A stretch of DNA of 64,000 nt from Gammaproteobacteria bacterium. GTDB lineage: Bacteria; Pseudomonadota; Gammaproteobacteria; JABABF01; JAHRAO01. This document shows, one piece after another, positions 1 to 10,700 of the stretch (positions are counted from its first letter, which is position 1; each line of letters opens with the position of its first letter). The position numbers were made by a program, and so were the translations under genes. The notes beneath the pieces are model-generated. The model worked only from the letters and a program-made list of their open reading frames with translations. It was not told the origin of the DNA and made no database searches. The stretch covers positions 1-64,000 of the forward strand of contig JAHRAO010000015.1 in assembly GCA_020027215.1 (NCBI GenBank), in the 5' to 3' direction.

Positions 1-1
1 A

Positions 2-463
2 CAACCATCATTTATTAAAAGCCAGCATATCGCTTATTATTGGCCAATAAATAATGAAATTGATCTAAGGTCTCTGATCACATATTCACAACACCACAAT
101 AAGAAGTGTTATTTGCCTAAAATGGGCTTTAATCGGCGACTCGTCTTTATCCGCTATAGACGCCATACTCGGATGACAGTCAATCGCTGGAATATAAGAG
201 AGCCTGCAACAGGGCGTTGCATCTCGGCGCGTAAACTAGATATTGCATTTGTGCCCTTAATTGCGTTTGCCATTGATGGCAATCGATTAGGGTACGGCGC
301 AGGTTATTACGATAAAAACTTTGCTTTTAAGGCAAGGAAAGTTTTCAAAAAACCTTCCCTCATTGGGGTGGCATATCCCTTCCAACAGGCAACAATCCCC
401 ATTGCCCACAAAAGAGATATTCGGATGGATGCAATTGTAGTGAGGAAAGATCCTTATCAATAA
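2..463 (+). CDS. fthC: 5-formyltetrahydrofolate cyclo-ligase, 5'-truncated by window edge
   Basis: The enzyme converts 5-formyl-THF to 5,10-methenyl-THF using ATP in the cytoplasm, returning a storage folate to one-carbon metabolism. The reading frame is open from base 2 with no start codon, so the N-terminal quarter or so lies outside the window. Seen: a GEID-type stretch near the beginning (NNEIDL, then CYLPKM) that fits the family's substrate region, the glycine/tyrosine signature RLGYGAGYYDK at about 285-320, and the C-terminal IGVAYPFQQ segment with DAIV close to the end. About 153 residues are visible; the family is usually about 180-200. An in-frame TTG at 113 is not taken as the start because the homology extends upstream of it. 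The gene converges on the SUMF1-like gene and overlaps it by 7 nt within a perfect palindrome. Confidence 0.9.
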   Translation, partial: QPSFIKSQHIAYYWPINNEIDLRSLITYSQHHNKKCYLPKMGFNRRLVFIRYRRHTRMTVNRWNIREPATGRCISARKLDIAFVPLIAFAIDGNRLGYGAGYYDKNFAFKARKVFKKPSLIGVAYPFQQATIPIAHKRDIRMDAIVVRKDPYQ

Positions 464-470
464 GGATCTT
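447..470. terminator. Perfect 11-bp inverted repeat at convergent gene ends
   Basis: Arms 447-457 (AAGATCCTTAT) and 460-470 (ATAAGGATCTT) are perfectly complementary and separated by 2 nt. The palindrome contains the stop codons of both convergent genes, which overlap at 457-463. It can fold in RNA from either strand. There is no long U-tract on either side, so a bidirectional terminator or transcript-end stabiliser is an inference from position and symmetry. Confidence 0.5.
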
Positions 471-1338
471 GCACCAAGCGGAACCCAATAATCGGTGAAC
501 GTTGGCGTCCACTTGCGCTCACATCTAAGACCGCATCTGCTCCATAGCTTCCCGGTCCATTAGACCAAGCACCGCCTCGGGCAACAGGGGCAATATTATT
601 ACTTGCCACGGCGCATTTATTCACATTATCAGTACAGACCCATTCCCATACATTGCCGATAATGTCGTGCACGCCAAATTGTCCCGGCGCTTTAGAACCG
701 ACTGGTGCAGCTACTCCATAACCATCTTCACAATCAGCGGTGGTCCAAGAATTATTCACTGTATTTTTAGCTGTGAGATCTCCCACATTGGCAAATGAAC
801 ATACGTTACTTATATCAACGCGTTGTGAATGCGCAACATATTCCCATTCTGCTTGCGTCGGTAATCTAAATCTTTTGCCCGTTTGCTGTGATAACCACTG
901 AGCGTAACGCAGTGCATCCTGTAAAGACACGCGCACAACAGGTTGCACATTTAAGTTCAAATTTTGCTGGCGATAGCCACCACTACTGTGGTTAGCAACA
1001 AAGTTACGATATTGCGCATTGGTTACTTCGTGAACGCCGATCAAAAAATTACTGACGCACACTTGACGCCCTTGAACATTTACGCATCCGCTCGAAACCA
1101 CAGTAAAGCCTTCATCGCCGCCATCAGCTAAAGGCCGTTGCGTTCCTACAGGGGCAGTTTGCACCCCCGGTAGCGTTGCGCGTTGATCTTCGGGGATGCG
1201 TTTGCTCGTCAAACGCTTCACAACCTCTTTATCTCCCCAAACGACGCCCTGCCCCAATGCTACACCACTACCCAAAATAGTAGCCACAACAACGGAGATG
1301 GATAATAGGTAAGCAAAATAAATTTTAAGCTTCGCCAT
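457..1338 (-). CDS. Exported SUMF1/FGE-fold protein lacking the catalytic cysteine
   Basis: A 293-residue secreted protein. A signal peptide is visible (hydrophobic residues 9-28, ending near VALGQ), followed by a linker and a formylglycine-generating-enzyme (SUMF1/PvdO/EgtB fold) domain from about 75 to the end. Family hallmarks are VHEVTNAQYRNF (102-113), RLPTQAEWEYV (158-168), GNVWEWV (228-234), RGGAW (254-258) and GFRLV (285-289). In true FGEs the segment between RGGSW and GFR carries the catalytic cysteines; here it has none, so sulfatase-activating chemistry is unlikely. Three cysteine pairs (85/94, 180/203, 235/242) suit periplasmic disulfides. A clear AGGAG lies 6-7 nt before the ATG. 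It is the last gene of a three-gene minus-strand cassette. The fold is clear; the function is unknown. Confidence 0.85.
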   Translation of the reverse strand: MAKLKIYFAYLLSISVVVATILGSGVALGQGVVWGDKEVVKRLTSKRIPEDQRATLPGVQTAPVGTQRPLADGGDEGFTVVSSGCVNVQGRQVCVSNFLIGVHEVTNAQYRNFVANHSSGGYRQQNLNLNVQPVVRVSLQDALRYAQWLSQQTGKRFRLPTQAEWEYVAHSQRVDISNVCSFANVGDLTAKNTVNNSWTTADCEDGYGVAAPVGSKAPGQFGVHDIIGNVWEWVCTDNVNKCAVASNNIAPVARGGAWSNGPGSYGADAVLDVSASGRQRSPIIGFRLVQDPY

Positions 1339-1427
1339 GAATAACTCCTACCTTTCTATTAAAAGTATACACAATACGCAATAAACTACAGAGGAATAAG
1401 ATCAATTGCACCATATTCCCCCCAATT

Positions 1428-2375
1428 CTAATTATCTTCTTTAGTCACTTGTAGAGGACCATCTATTGCCACTCGCTTATAATGTAGGTCGGGCATATTT
1501 GGACGTTGGCTCCAAGCTGCTGGGTAATTCGTATTATTGAGTCGTACGACTATGTCAGCAAGTTGCCACTGTCCTAAATCATCAGAACCAAAAAACATAA
1601 GCGGGCGCACTTGTGCTAAGTTAGCATAAAACCTTTGGGCTTCTGTTAACGGCACATAAATCTCAATTTTTCTTCTAAAATTACCAACACTCGATGCCAG
1701 ATAGCCGACAAATACCTCATCATCGGGATGGTAATTTAATTGTTCTATTTGCGGCACTCCTAATATATTCACCAACACATCATTCATAATACTCTGCCGC
1801 ATTGCAACCGCTTTTTCACGTCTCAATGCTTTTTCTTTGTATGTGCGCTTTTGATGGCGATCCTTCTCTAATTGATAAGCACGCATTGCTTCACGGTATA
1901 AGCGGTGCTGTTGATCTACATTCTGTTGATACAATTCTTCCGCCGCTTTGACGCGTCGATCAAATGCCGCAGTTGTTTCAAATTGACGCTTATATAAAAC
2001 GGGTGGTCGCTCTTGCAAGGAAGGCACTTCGGGTTTAGGATACGCAAACTCCTGCACTTGAGATGGACGATACTCCCACTCACTCACGACTTTATTACCC
2101 ATAACATTCGCTAAAGTAAAGGGGGATTGAATATTTTGGAGCTCCGTCCGTAATTCCTGATTGCGTGGATAGCGCCACAACAAATCGCTCAGATATTGAT
2201 ACGATTGTATGACATTACCCGCATCACGCTGTTCAACATATTTATCGTACAGACGTGAGTATAAAACACGCTCTTGTTCGTTACTTTGTGCAACAACGGG
2301 AGAGGCAATCAACATTGCTAATAGAAACGCACACAGTTTTGGATACATTTTCGTCACCATAAAGTTAACAATCAC
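1428..2375 (-). CDS. Exported protein, paralog of the adjacent lipoprotein (function unknown)
   Basis: Not recognised as a named family. The start is GTG at 2375, preceded by AGAGAGGG at 7 nt. A signal peptide is visible (hydrophobic 14-28, VVAQ near 27-30). Residues about 35-90 look helical and TPR-like. A charged helical segment starts with FETTAAF (132-138), and a beta-rich C-terminal domain contains VGNFRRKIEIYVPL (230-243). The ETTAxF and GNF...VPL segments recur in the same order in the neighbouring lipoprotein, so the two are tandem paralogs. It lies 18 nt downstream of that gene and 89 nt upstream of the SUMF1-like gene, suggesting one exported complex. No catalytic motif is seen. Confidence 0.75.
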   Translation of the reverse strand: MIVNFMVTKMYPKLCAFLLAMLIASPVVAQSNEQERVLYSRLYDKYVEQRDAGNVIQSYQYLSDLLWRYPRNQELRTELQNIQSPFTLANVMGNKVVSEWEYRPSQVQEFAYPKPEVPSLQERPPVLYKRQFETTAAFDRRVKAAEELYQQNVDQQHRLYREAMRAYQLEKDRHQKRTYKEKALRREKAVAMRQSIMNDVLVNILGVPQIEQLNYHPDDEVFVGYLASSVGNFRRKIEIYVPLTEAQRFYANLAQVRPLMFFGSDDLGQWQLADIVVRLNNTNYPAAWSQRPNMPDLHYKRVAIDGPLQVTKEDN

Positions 2376-2393
2376 TATTCAACCCTCTCTCAA

Positions 2394-3476
2394 TTAAAAT
2401 GGGTCTTGATAATCAATTTTATTAATTTTCAATATAGTTACATCACCAGAAAAGTCCACCGGCTTTTCTTTTATGCTCCGCTGAACCACCACTGGCAATT
2501 GCTTGCGATCGGTAAACTCCGCCACATAATCATCATCGCGATAAGAGACAATCACACGATTCACTTCTAATCCTGCATTCCCAGACAACTCAAAGTACAA
2601 CACCGGCTTGGCGTCGTTAACATTTTGGGCAAACTCACGGGCGCTTTCTAGTGGTACAGCAATATTAATATTCTGCACAAAATTACCCCGTGACGAAACC
2701 AATTCTGCCGAAAAAGATTCTCTATCGGGGTCGTATACAGGATTGACAATACTCGGCGCCCCTAACACTTGGCTCACTGCATCATTCACGTATTCCCAAA
2801 ACAATTCATTGCTCCGTTCTTTACGCACCGCTTGCTCGGTAGCAAGGGAATCATTATAGCGCTCTACCGCAGTATTATATTCTTCCACTGCTGCACGATA
2901 TTGATTGCGCAAATTATCTACTAAGTCATTGTATTCCTGCTGTGATCGCTGATAGCGCGCTTCAAACTCTGCAGTTGTTTCATATTCATTCTTAGTCAAT
3001 ATCGGAGGTTGTGGCGAAACAGGTGTTTCTGGCTGTTCTAATGTAAAAGATACATTCTCATCAGGACGACTGAGCCAGGTTTTCATGCGCTGTTCCGCTA
3101 TTTCGCGCACCAATACAAAAGGTGCATCTAACCAACGCGCCAACCTTGATGCCGGTTCGTAACTCGGATGGTTTTGATTTAAGTCCAGCAAAGTTGCACG
3201 GAATGAATCCGTATCGCCTTGTTCCAGCATGCGTAAAGCCGCGTCAAATACTTCTTGCGGTGCGGATTGGGAAGAAACAACTGGAGTTGCAACATTGCTT
3301 GTTTCTTCGCTACTTGCACCAGCATCTCCAGCACTTGCTGGGGCTGGAGCTACAGCACCAGTAGACGCACCTCCACACGCAGTGAACCACAACAAAGCAC
3401 CCACCGCAACCATCATAGAGAGGATGGAAGATGATTTGGCTTGTGCTTTACTTTGATGATATATTGAATCACCCAT
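2394..3476 (-). CDS. Putative lipoprotein, first gene of exported cassette (function unknown)
   Basis: A 360-residue protein with a likely lipoprotein signal: a hydrophobic stretch 19-31 followed by FTAC, with the lipidated cysteine at 34 and glycine at +2, so outer-membrane sorting would be expected. Next comes an Ala/Ser/Pro/Thr-rich linker (about 35-75), a helical region, YETTAEF (165-171) leading into a probable coiled coil, and a beta-rich C-terminal domain with RGNFVQNINIAVPL (263-276). The last two elements match the downstream paralog. GAGGAG lies 9 nt before the ATG. The first phenylalanine of the lipobox is not ideal, so lipidation is probable rather than certain. Function not recognised. 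Confidence 0.75.
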   Translation of the reverse strand: MGDSIYHQSKAQAKSSSILSMMVAVGALLWFTACGGASTGAVAPAPASAGDAGASSEETSNVATPVVSSQSAPQEVFDAALRMLEQGDTDSFRATLLDLNQNHPSYEPASRLARWLDAPFVLVREIAEQRMKTWLSRPDENVSFTLEQPETPVSPQPPILTKNEYETTAEFEARYQRSQQEYNDLVDNLRNQYRAAVEEYNTAVERYNDSLATEQAVRKERSNELFWEYVNDAVSQVLGAPSIVNPVYDPDRESFSAELVSSRGNFVQNINIAVPLESAREFAQNVNDAKPVLYFELSGNAGLEVNRVIVSYRDDDYVAEFTDRKQLPVVVQRSIKEKPVDFSGDVTILKINKIDYQDPF

Positions 3477-3608
3477 TATTTTTTCTCCTCGCCTAGCAGA
3501 TTAGTCTTTGAATACACTCTTTCTTTACCCACTATCACTATTCAACAGATTGTAACACAAATTGAATTATACTACAATAATCAATATTGATAGGGTATTA
3601 TAACTTAT

Positions 3609-6600
3609 TTATGATCTCGTATCATTTAATGCATCTGATAATGCCGCTTCTAATCCTAGAGAAGCATCTTCTTTATCCGCCACATGTTGTTGCCGGACGA
3701 CATACCCTGTTCCCGCTGGGATCAATTTCCCAATAGAAACATTCTCCTTTAATCCCCTCAATTTGTCTACTTTTCCGCTCACGGCAGCTTCAGTCAATAC
3801 GCGATTAGTTTCTTGGAACGATGCCGCCGATATAAAGCTTTCAGTCGCTAAAGCCGCTTTCCGAATACCCAACAAAATACGCTTGTATTGTATCTTTTCT
3901 TTACCTTCTTTTGCCAAGCGATTATTTTCAGCAAATACCTGAGAATAATCAACCTGTGCCCTGCAGAGAAAACGACTATCGCTCGAGTCGCCCGAGTCAA
4001 TGATCTCAACTTTGCGTAGCATTTGGCGGAGAATCACCTCAATATGTTTTTCATTAATAGATACACCTTCTAGCTGGTAAATGCTTTGAATTTCACCCGT
4101 AAAGTAGAGTGCTAATTCTTCGACGCCTTTAACGGATAGAACATCGTGCAAATCAACCTTGCCTTCGGCAATAATATCGCCTTTCTCAACATAATCTCCC
4201 TCCACTACTTGTAATTCCCTCTTCGCTAATAGTATTTCAGACGGAGCGTCTTCTACATCTTCTGGCGTAATAATCAGTTTCCTTTTATAAACGGTTTCCT
4301 TACCAAAACTCACCGTCCCCGAAAGAGGAGCAAACACAGCTTTCTCCTTATCCTTCACAGTGCGCGCTTCAAATAAATTGACGACTTGAAATACCCCACC
4401 GACTATATCTTGGTTCTTGCGTTCATCCGGAATAAATGCCAATATATCATTGACCCCTACCGATGCACCTTCTTCTACATTGATGAGTATGCCTTGCGCC
4501 AGATCGTAACGTGCCGGTTGATTTGTGTTCGGCTGATTCAAGATCTTCGCATTTTTGCTTTTACCCGATTTGATGCATAAGGATGGTTTCACCGATTCAA
4601 ATCCAACACGACGAATTGTATATTGAGCGGGCTTTTTCTTCAATTTTTTATTATTTTCTTCAATCTCCAAGCGATCAATAATATCTCCTTTTGTATAAGT
4701 AGTCTCTCCCGGGTCAGTAATCACGACTTTCCTACTGTATTCGACCACTTTTTCTCGGCGAATAATTTCTCCTTTTTTGAAATTGCTTTCTTTCGGATCA
4801 GTCACCCGCACTCCATAATTAGTCACACGGAGTCCATCCTTATCCGGCTCTAACGACACGCCCAACACCGCATTTTCAAAATGGACAATTCCTTTCACAT
4901 CTGCTTTAATGGATGTAGCGGATGAAGCAGCAGTGCCACCGCCATGAAATGTTTGGAGTGTTAATTGTGTTCCCGGTTCGCCGATAGATTGGGCGGCAAT
5001 AATGCCCACTGCTTCACCAATATCTATTTTGCGACCAGTTCCCAAGTCATTACCGTAACATTGGGTACAAATACCGTATTGAGTGGCACATCGTATCGGT
5101 GAACGAATACATATTTTATGCACTCGTTCTTTGACTAAAAGCTCTGCCCACTGCTCATCAATTAAGGTTCCTTTGGGAATAATGATATTTTTATCATGAT
5201 CCAAAACATCTGTTGCCACCACTCTGCCGATCACGTTGACTCGTTCGCTCATCGTTAGCGCGTCACTTTGTTTCGCCGCGAGCGGATTAATGAGTAGCCC
5301 TTTTTCTGTCCCACAATCATCCTCGGTGACTATTAAATCTTGCCCGACATCAACTAATCGCCGCGTAAAATAACCCGAATAGGCTGTTTTGAGTGCCGTA
5401 TCGGTTAAGCCTTTTCTTGCTCCGTATATAGAAATGAAGTATTCCAACACAGATAGTCCTTCACGGAAATTAGATTTGATCGGGATATCGACAATTGAAC
5501 CATCACCTTGAGCCATCAAACCACGCATACCACCCGCTTGCTGCGTTTGGCGCAAACTACCCCTTGCCCCCGAAACCACACACATATAAACCGAATTAAG
5601 TGCTGCGCTCGTTACCATTTCTCCTTCAGGCGTCTTATGAATACCGTGACTCATTTCTTCCATCATAGATTTGCCCACTGTATCATTGGCATTCATCCAC
5701 AAATCAATGACCTTGTTATGTTTTTCGCTGGCGGTAATCAGCCCAGATTCATACTGTTTTTGCAACAATTGGGTATGCTCTTCTGCATGCTGAATAATAT
5801 CTTTTTTAGAATCAGGAATCACAAAATCAGCGATCGCAATAGACAACCCCGAACGAGTTGCATACCGAAAGCCCAAAGACATGAGTCTGTCGGCTAAGAT
5901 GACTGTTTGCTTCATCCCCGCCACGCGATAGCTGTGGTCAATCAAGCGCGAAATTGCTTTTTGATCCAACACGCAATTCGCCAAATGAATATCCACGCCT
6001 TGGGGTAATATTTCAAGAATAAGTGCCCGCCCTACGGTCGTGTCAATAATCTTCATTTTCGGCGGTGCCTGCTCATTATTTTCATCAGAGGGCATTTGGA
6101 TACAGAGTTTAATTTGACTATGCAAGGATACGCGTTCCATCAGCAAGGCACGATGAATTTCATCAATATCCGTAAATAAAGTTCCCTCGCCTGCTTCTCC
6201 TTGTTGGATGTAAGTCATGTAATATAAGCCAAAAACTATGTCTTGCGTGGGCTGGATAATGGGTTTGCCGTTTGCGGGAGACAAAATATTGTTAGTGGAC
6301 ATCATTAACACCCGCGCTTCTAATTGCGCTTCCACCGTCAATGGGACATGTACCGCCATTTGATCGCCATCAAAATCAGCATTAAAGGACTTACACACCA
6401 ACGGGTGTAATTCAATTGCTTTTCCTTCGGTCAAAACCGGCTCGAAGGCTTGAATGCTTAAACGGTGCAAGGTCGGGGCACGATTTAAGAGGATTGGATA
6501 TTCACGAATAACCTCTGCCAAAATATCCCATACTTCTACTGCTTCCATTTCCACTAATTGTTTCGCCACTTTCAGAGTAGGAACGTGGGAGAGTTTTTGT

Positions 6601-7754
6601 AAGCCACTCATAATAAATGGCTTGAATAATTCCTTGGCCATTTTTTTCGGCAACCCGCATTGATGCAATTTGAGTGTTGGACCGACCACAATCACCGAGC
6701 GCCCCGAATAATCAACTCGTTTACCGAGCAGGTTTTGGCGAAAGCGACCTTGCTTGCCGCGCAACATATCGGCTAAAGATTTGGGTTGCTGTTTTTGTTT
6801 ATTGACAACAGTGTTGTTGTAGCGGCTACTATCTAATAGTTTATCAACCGATTCTTGTAACATCCGTTGTTCATTGCGCATAATAATGTCGGGGGCATTA
6901 ATTTCCTGCAAGCGCTTTAAGCGGTTATTACGATTGATTACCCGGCGATAAAGATCATTGAGATCTGAAGTCGCAAAACGTCCGCCTTCCAATGGAACGA
7001 GGGGGCGTAAATCAGGGGGTAAAACAGGCAGTACCGTCATCACCATCCATTCTGGGCGCGCGCCAGAATCTAAAAATGATTTCGCCAATTTCAGTCGTTT
7101 GTATAGTCGCTTGAGGCTTGTATCCGCATTCGTTTGACTTATCTTATCTTGCAAATCGGTAATTTCTTTTTCCAAATCAACGGATGCCAATAAACTATGG
7201 ATTGCCAGCGCACCAGTTTGTACCGTAAACTCACCGCCATACTCTTCCTGTAAATTTTGATATTCTTGTTCGCTCAGAACATGCCCTTGTTGCAACATCG
7301 TAATACCCGGATCAGACACAATATAAGCATCAAAATTCAAAATGCGGTCAATGTCATGGAGGGTTTTATCCAACATTAATCCGATGCGGGACGGGAGAGA
7401 CTTTAGAAACCAGATATGGGTCAGCGGGCATGCCAATTCAATATGCCCCATACGCTCTCGTCGGACCTTGGATAGGGTCACTTCTACACCGCATTTTTCG
7501 CAGACCACTCCGCGATACTTCATCTTTTTATACTTCCCGCACAGGCATTCGTAATCTTTAATTGGACCGAATATTTTGGAGCAAAATAATCCACCGCGTT
7601 CCGGCTTAAAGGTACGATAATTGATGGTTTCCGGCTTGCGGATTTCGCCGTGCGACCACGAACGAATACTCGCTGGGGAAGCAATATTAATGCTCAACGC
7701 ACTAAGTTGTTTCTCGTTTGCCGTATGCAAAAAATTATGAAAGCGATTGGTCAT
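3609..7754 (-). CDS. rpoC: DNA-directed RNA polymerase subunit beta'
   Basis: The largest RNA polymerase subunit; with beta it forms the active-site cleft. At 1381 residues it is close to the E. coli length. The N-terminal zinc site is intact at C70, C72, C85 and C88. The catalytic magnesium loop NADFDGDQ is present near residue 460. A second zinc cluster ([11 protein letters not shown] region) and the trigger-loop-side signature [16 protein letters not shown] are seen further on. Its ATG follows the rpoB TAA directly with no spacer, and the ribosome site GAGGCGG sits in the end of rpoB, so translation is coupled. No convincing hairpin terminator was found in the 132 nt downstream. Confidence 0.99.
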   Translation of the reverse strand: MTNRFHNFLHTANEKQLSALSINIASPASIRSWSHGEIRKPETINYRTFKPERGGLFCSKIFGPIKDYECLCGKYKKMKYRGVVCEKCGVEVTLSKVRRERMGHIELACPLTHIWFLKSLPSRIGLMLDKTLHDIDRILNFDAYIVSDPGITMLQQGHVLSEQEYQNLQEEYGGEFTVQTGALAIHSLLASVDLEKEITDLQDKISQTNADTSLKRLYKRLKLAKSFLDSGARPEWMVMTVLPVLPPDLRPLVPLEGGRFATSDLNDLYRRVINRNNRLKRLQEINAPDIIMRNEQRMLQESVDKLLDSSRYNNTVVNKQKQQPKSLADMLRGKQGRFRQNLLGKRVDYSGRSVIVVGPTLKLHQCGLPKKMAKELFKPFIMSGLQKLSHVPTLKVAKQLVEMEAVEVWDILAEVIREYPILLNRAPTLHRLSIQAFEPVLTEGKAIELHPLVCKSFNADFDGDQMAVHVPLTVEAQLEARVLMMSTNNILSPANGKPIIQPTQDIVFGLYYMTYIQQGEAGEGTLFTDIDEIHRALLMERVSLHSQIKLCIQMPSDENNEQAPPKMKIIDTTVGRALILEILPQGVDIHLANCVLDQKAISRLIDHSYRVAGMKQTVILADRLMSLGFRYATRSGLSIAIADFVIPDSKKDIIQHAEEHTQLLQKQYESGLITASEKHNKVIDLWMNANDTVGKSMMEEMSHGIHKTPEGEMVTSAALNSVYMCVVSGARGSLRQTQQAGGMRGLMAQGDGSIVDIPIKSNFREGLSVLEYFISIYGARKGLTDTALKTAYSGYFTRRLVDVGQDLIVTEDDCGTEKGLLINPLAAKQSDALTMSERVNVIGRVVATDVLDHDKNIIIPKGTLIDEQWAELLVKERVHKICIRSPIRCATQYGICTQCYGNDLGTGRKIDIGEAVGIIAAQSIGEPGTQLTLQTFHGGGTAASSATSIKADVKGIVHFENAVLGVSLEPDKDGLRVTNYGVRVTDPKESNFKKGEIIRREKVVEYSRKVVITDPGETTYTKGDIIDRLEIEENNKKLKKKPAQYTIRRVGFESVKPSLCIKSGKSKNAKILNQPNTNQPARYDLAQGILINVEEGASVGVNDILAFIPDERKNQDIVGGVFQVVNLFEARTVKDKEKAVFAPLSGTVSFGKETVYKRKLIITPEDVEDAPSEILLAKRELQVVEGDYVEKGDIIAEGKVDLHDVLSVKGVEELALYFTGEIQSIYQLEGVSINEKHIEVILRQMLRKVEIIDSGDSSDSRFLCRAQVDYSQVFAENNRLAKEGKEKIQYKRILLGIRKAALATESFISAASFQETNRVLTEAAVSGKVDKLRGLKENVSIGKLIPAGTGYVVRQQHVADKEDASLGLEAALSDALNDTRS

Positions 7755-10700
7755 TTATTCCGCCTCTACTTTGATATTAACGCCTAAAGCCCTTATTTCC
7801 TTCACTAAAACATTAAATGATTCCGGCATGCCGGCATTCATTTTGACATTTCCCTCAATAATGCTTTTGTACATCTGCGATCGTCCAGCAATATCATCGG
7901 ACTTGACGGTGAGCATTTCTTGCAAAACGTGCGCGGCTCCATATGCTTCCAGTGCCCAGACTTCCATTTCACCAAAGCGTTGCCCACCAAAATGTGCTTT
8001 ACCACTCAAAGGTTGCTGAATAACTAAACTATAGGACCCCGTTGAACGCGCATGCATTTTATCATCTACTAAGTGATTTAGTTTCATAATATACATATAG
8101 CCCACCGTAACCGGACGATCAAATTTTTCGCCAGTCCGCCCATCGTATAGTGTCATTCGCCCATCCACGGGCTGGTTTGCTATTTTAAGCAGATTTTGAA
8201 CATCTTTTTCATTCACCCCAGAAAACACTGGCGACGCCATTGGGAACCCGTTATACCATTTTTGTGCGTAGTGCAAGAACTGCTCATCGCTGAGAGTTGA
8301 AAAATTAATTGCTTTTTTCTGGTATTTATTGTAAATATTGGTAGCAAAAGTCCGCGCTTTTTTTAAGTTCTTCTCCGATTGAATTAAATGTTGTATTTTT
8401 TTACCCAATCCTTTTGCCGCCAGTCCGAGATGCATTTCCAGTATTTGTCCAATATTCATTCTGGAAGATACACCAAGCGGGTTTAACACTATATCCACCG
8501 GATTACCCTCGTCATCGTATGGCATATCTTCCGTTGGAATAATCGCCGATATGACTCCTTTATTGCCGTGGCGCCCCGCCATCTTATCGCCCGCCTGAAT
8601 ATTACGCCGTTCGGCAAGCGATACCTTAACAATTTTAATGACTCCCGGTGGCAAATCATCTCCCTGTTGCACCGATTCAGTTTGCTTTTGCAAATCATCA
8701 TCTAACTTTTTCTTATAATCTTTTAGCTGCTTCTGTAGCAATTTGACCTGTTCGTTTGTCTTTTCATCGGTTACCCTCATGTTGAACCATTTTTTATGAT
8801 CAATATTGTCCAAGACCGACGCGTTCAGTTTTTCCCCTTTTTTGACGCCCTCTTTTGTGTTCGCCACGATTTTATTTTTCAACACTTCACCGACTTGCGT
8901 CATAATCAAATCGGTCATGATTTGATATGCATCATCGCGGTCTTGATGCAATCCATTAATTTTTTCCTGTTCTATTCCCACCGTGCGTTGATCCTTTTCC
9001 TGATGAGGACGGGTAAACACCTGCACATCGATTACTTTCCCCTGCACACTTGGCGGCACACGCAACGAAGTATCTTTCATGGATGATGCTTTCTCACCAA
9101 ATATGGCGTAGAGCAATTTTTCTTCTGGGGTTTGGCGCGTATCCTCACGCGGAGCAACCTTGCCCACCAGGATATCGCCTGTCTTCACTTCGGCACCTAT
9201 ATAGACGATGCCAGACTCATCTAAAATATTTCTTGAGCGATCACTAATATTAGGAATATCAGCGGTGATTTCCTCTTCGCCTCGGGTGAGTTCTCGTGCG
9301 ATACATACTAATGTTTGGATATGAATACTCGTAAAATTATCTTCTTCCGCAACACGCCGAGAGATCAAAATGGAATCTTCAAAATTGTATCCATACCATG
9401 GCATTAATGCAATCCGCATATTTCGTCCTAAAGCGAGTTCACCCAAATCAACAGCATGACCATCCGCCAATACATCGTCTTTTTTAACCCGATCATTTTT
9501 GACAACTATCGGTTTTTGATTGATACAGGTATTTTGATTGGATCGCACATATTTGGTTAAATTGTATATATCCACTATATTTTCGCCCGCAGATATATCC
9601 GCCTTATCGGCACGGACGACTATACGGCTTGAATCGATGCGCTCAACAATACCATCTTGGTTGGCAACCAAACACGCTTCTGAATCAATTGCAGCTTTGC
9701 GCTCCATTCCCGTGCCCACTAAAGGTGCTTCGGTGAACAGTGTTGGTACCGATTGACGTTGCATGTTTGCTCCCATCAAAGCACGCTTTGCATCATCGTG
9801 TTCTAAGAAAGGAATTAATGCAGCAGAGACCGACAATATCTGCTGTGGTGATATGTCCATATAATCAATTTCATTTTCCGTACGCAATTGGTATTCGTTC
9901 ATATGACGAACTGACACGAGATCATCGCCACCCCTCCCATTCCCTAATGGTGAAGAAGGGGCAATAACATATTGATCCTCATCTAATGCCGATAAATAAT
10001 GTTTCTTATTCGTTTTCTTACCATTTTTGACTAAACGATACGGCGTTTCAATAAATCCATATTCATTGATTGATGCAAATATAGCCAATGAATTAATTAA
10101 TCCAATGTTTGGACCTTCCGGCGTTTCAACCAAACAGATACGACCGTAATGACTCGGGTGAATGTTGCGTACTTCAAATCCAGCGCGGTCACGAACTAAA
10201 CCACCGGGACCTAAAGCAGATATTCGGCGTTTATGGGTAATCTCAGATAAGGGATTCACTTGATCCATAAACTGGGAGAGCGGGCTTGAACCAAAAAATT
10301 CCTTAATCGCGGCAGAAATCGGTTTGGCAATAATCACCTGCTCTAACTTCATACTATTGACATCGGTATACGATAGTTTTTCCTTTACCACTCTTTCTAT
10401 GCGCGACATCCCAATACGGAATTGATTTTCCACCATCTCGCCCACCAAACGCACGCGACGATTACCTAAATGATCTATATCATCTACTTTTTCTTTTCCG
10501 TTGCGGATATCAATGAGCATTTGGATAATTTGCAATACATCCTCGTTTTCAAGCACTCTTGATTCCAATATTCGGGCATCCTTCTTGGATTTCTTTTTTA
10601 AGTTCTGGGGGAAGCGGTGATTTATTTTCATGCGTCCTACCGGCGATAAATCATAACGACTTATGTTAAAAAACATATTATGAAATAGATCGGCAGCCGC

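Noticed and set aside
3541-3608. 12-bp palindrome ATCAATATTGAT (3580-3591) after rpoC as a terminator
   Set aside because: AT-only stem with little stability and no following U-run; it more likely belongs to the AT-rich promoter region of the lipoprotein gene.
5508-5897. Long open frames antisense to rpoC and rpoB
   Set aside because: They mirror strongly conserved coding sequence on the other strand and show no domain of their own.
9900-10400. Substitutions near the rifampicin pocket of RpoB (E. coli Q510 to P, N518 to V, P560 to L)
   Set aside because: Counting along the alignment, the well-known resistance positions (Q513, D516, H526, R529, S531, L533, P564, I572) are all wild type, so no resistance claim is made.
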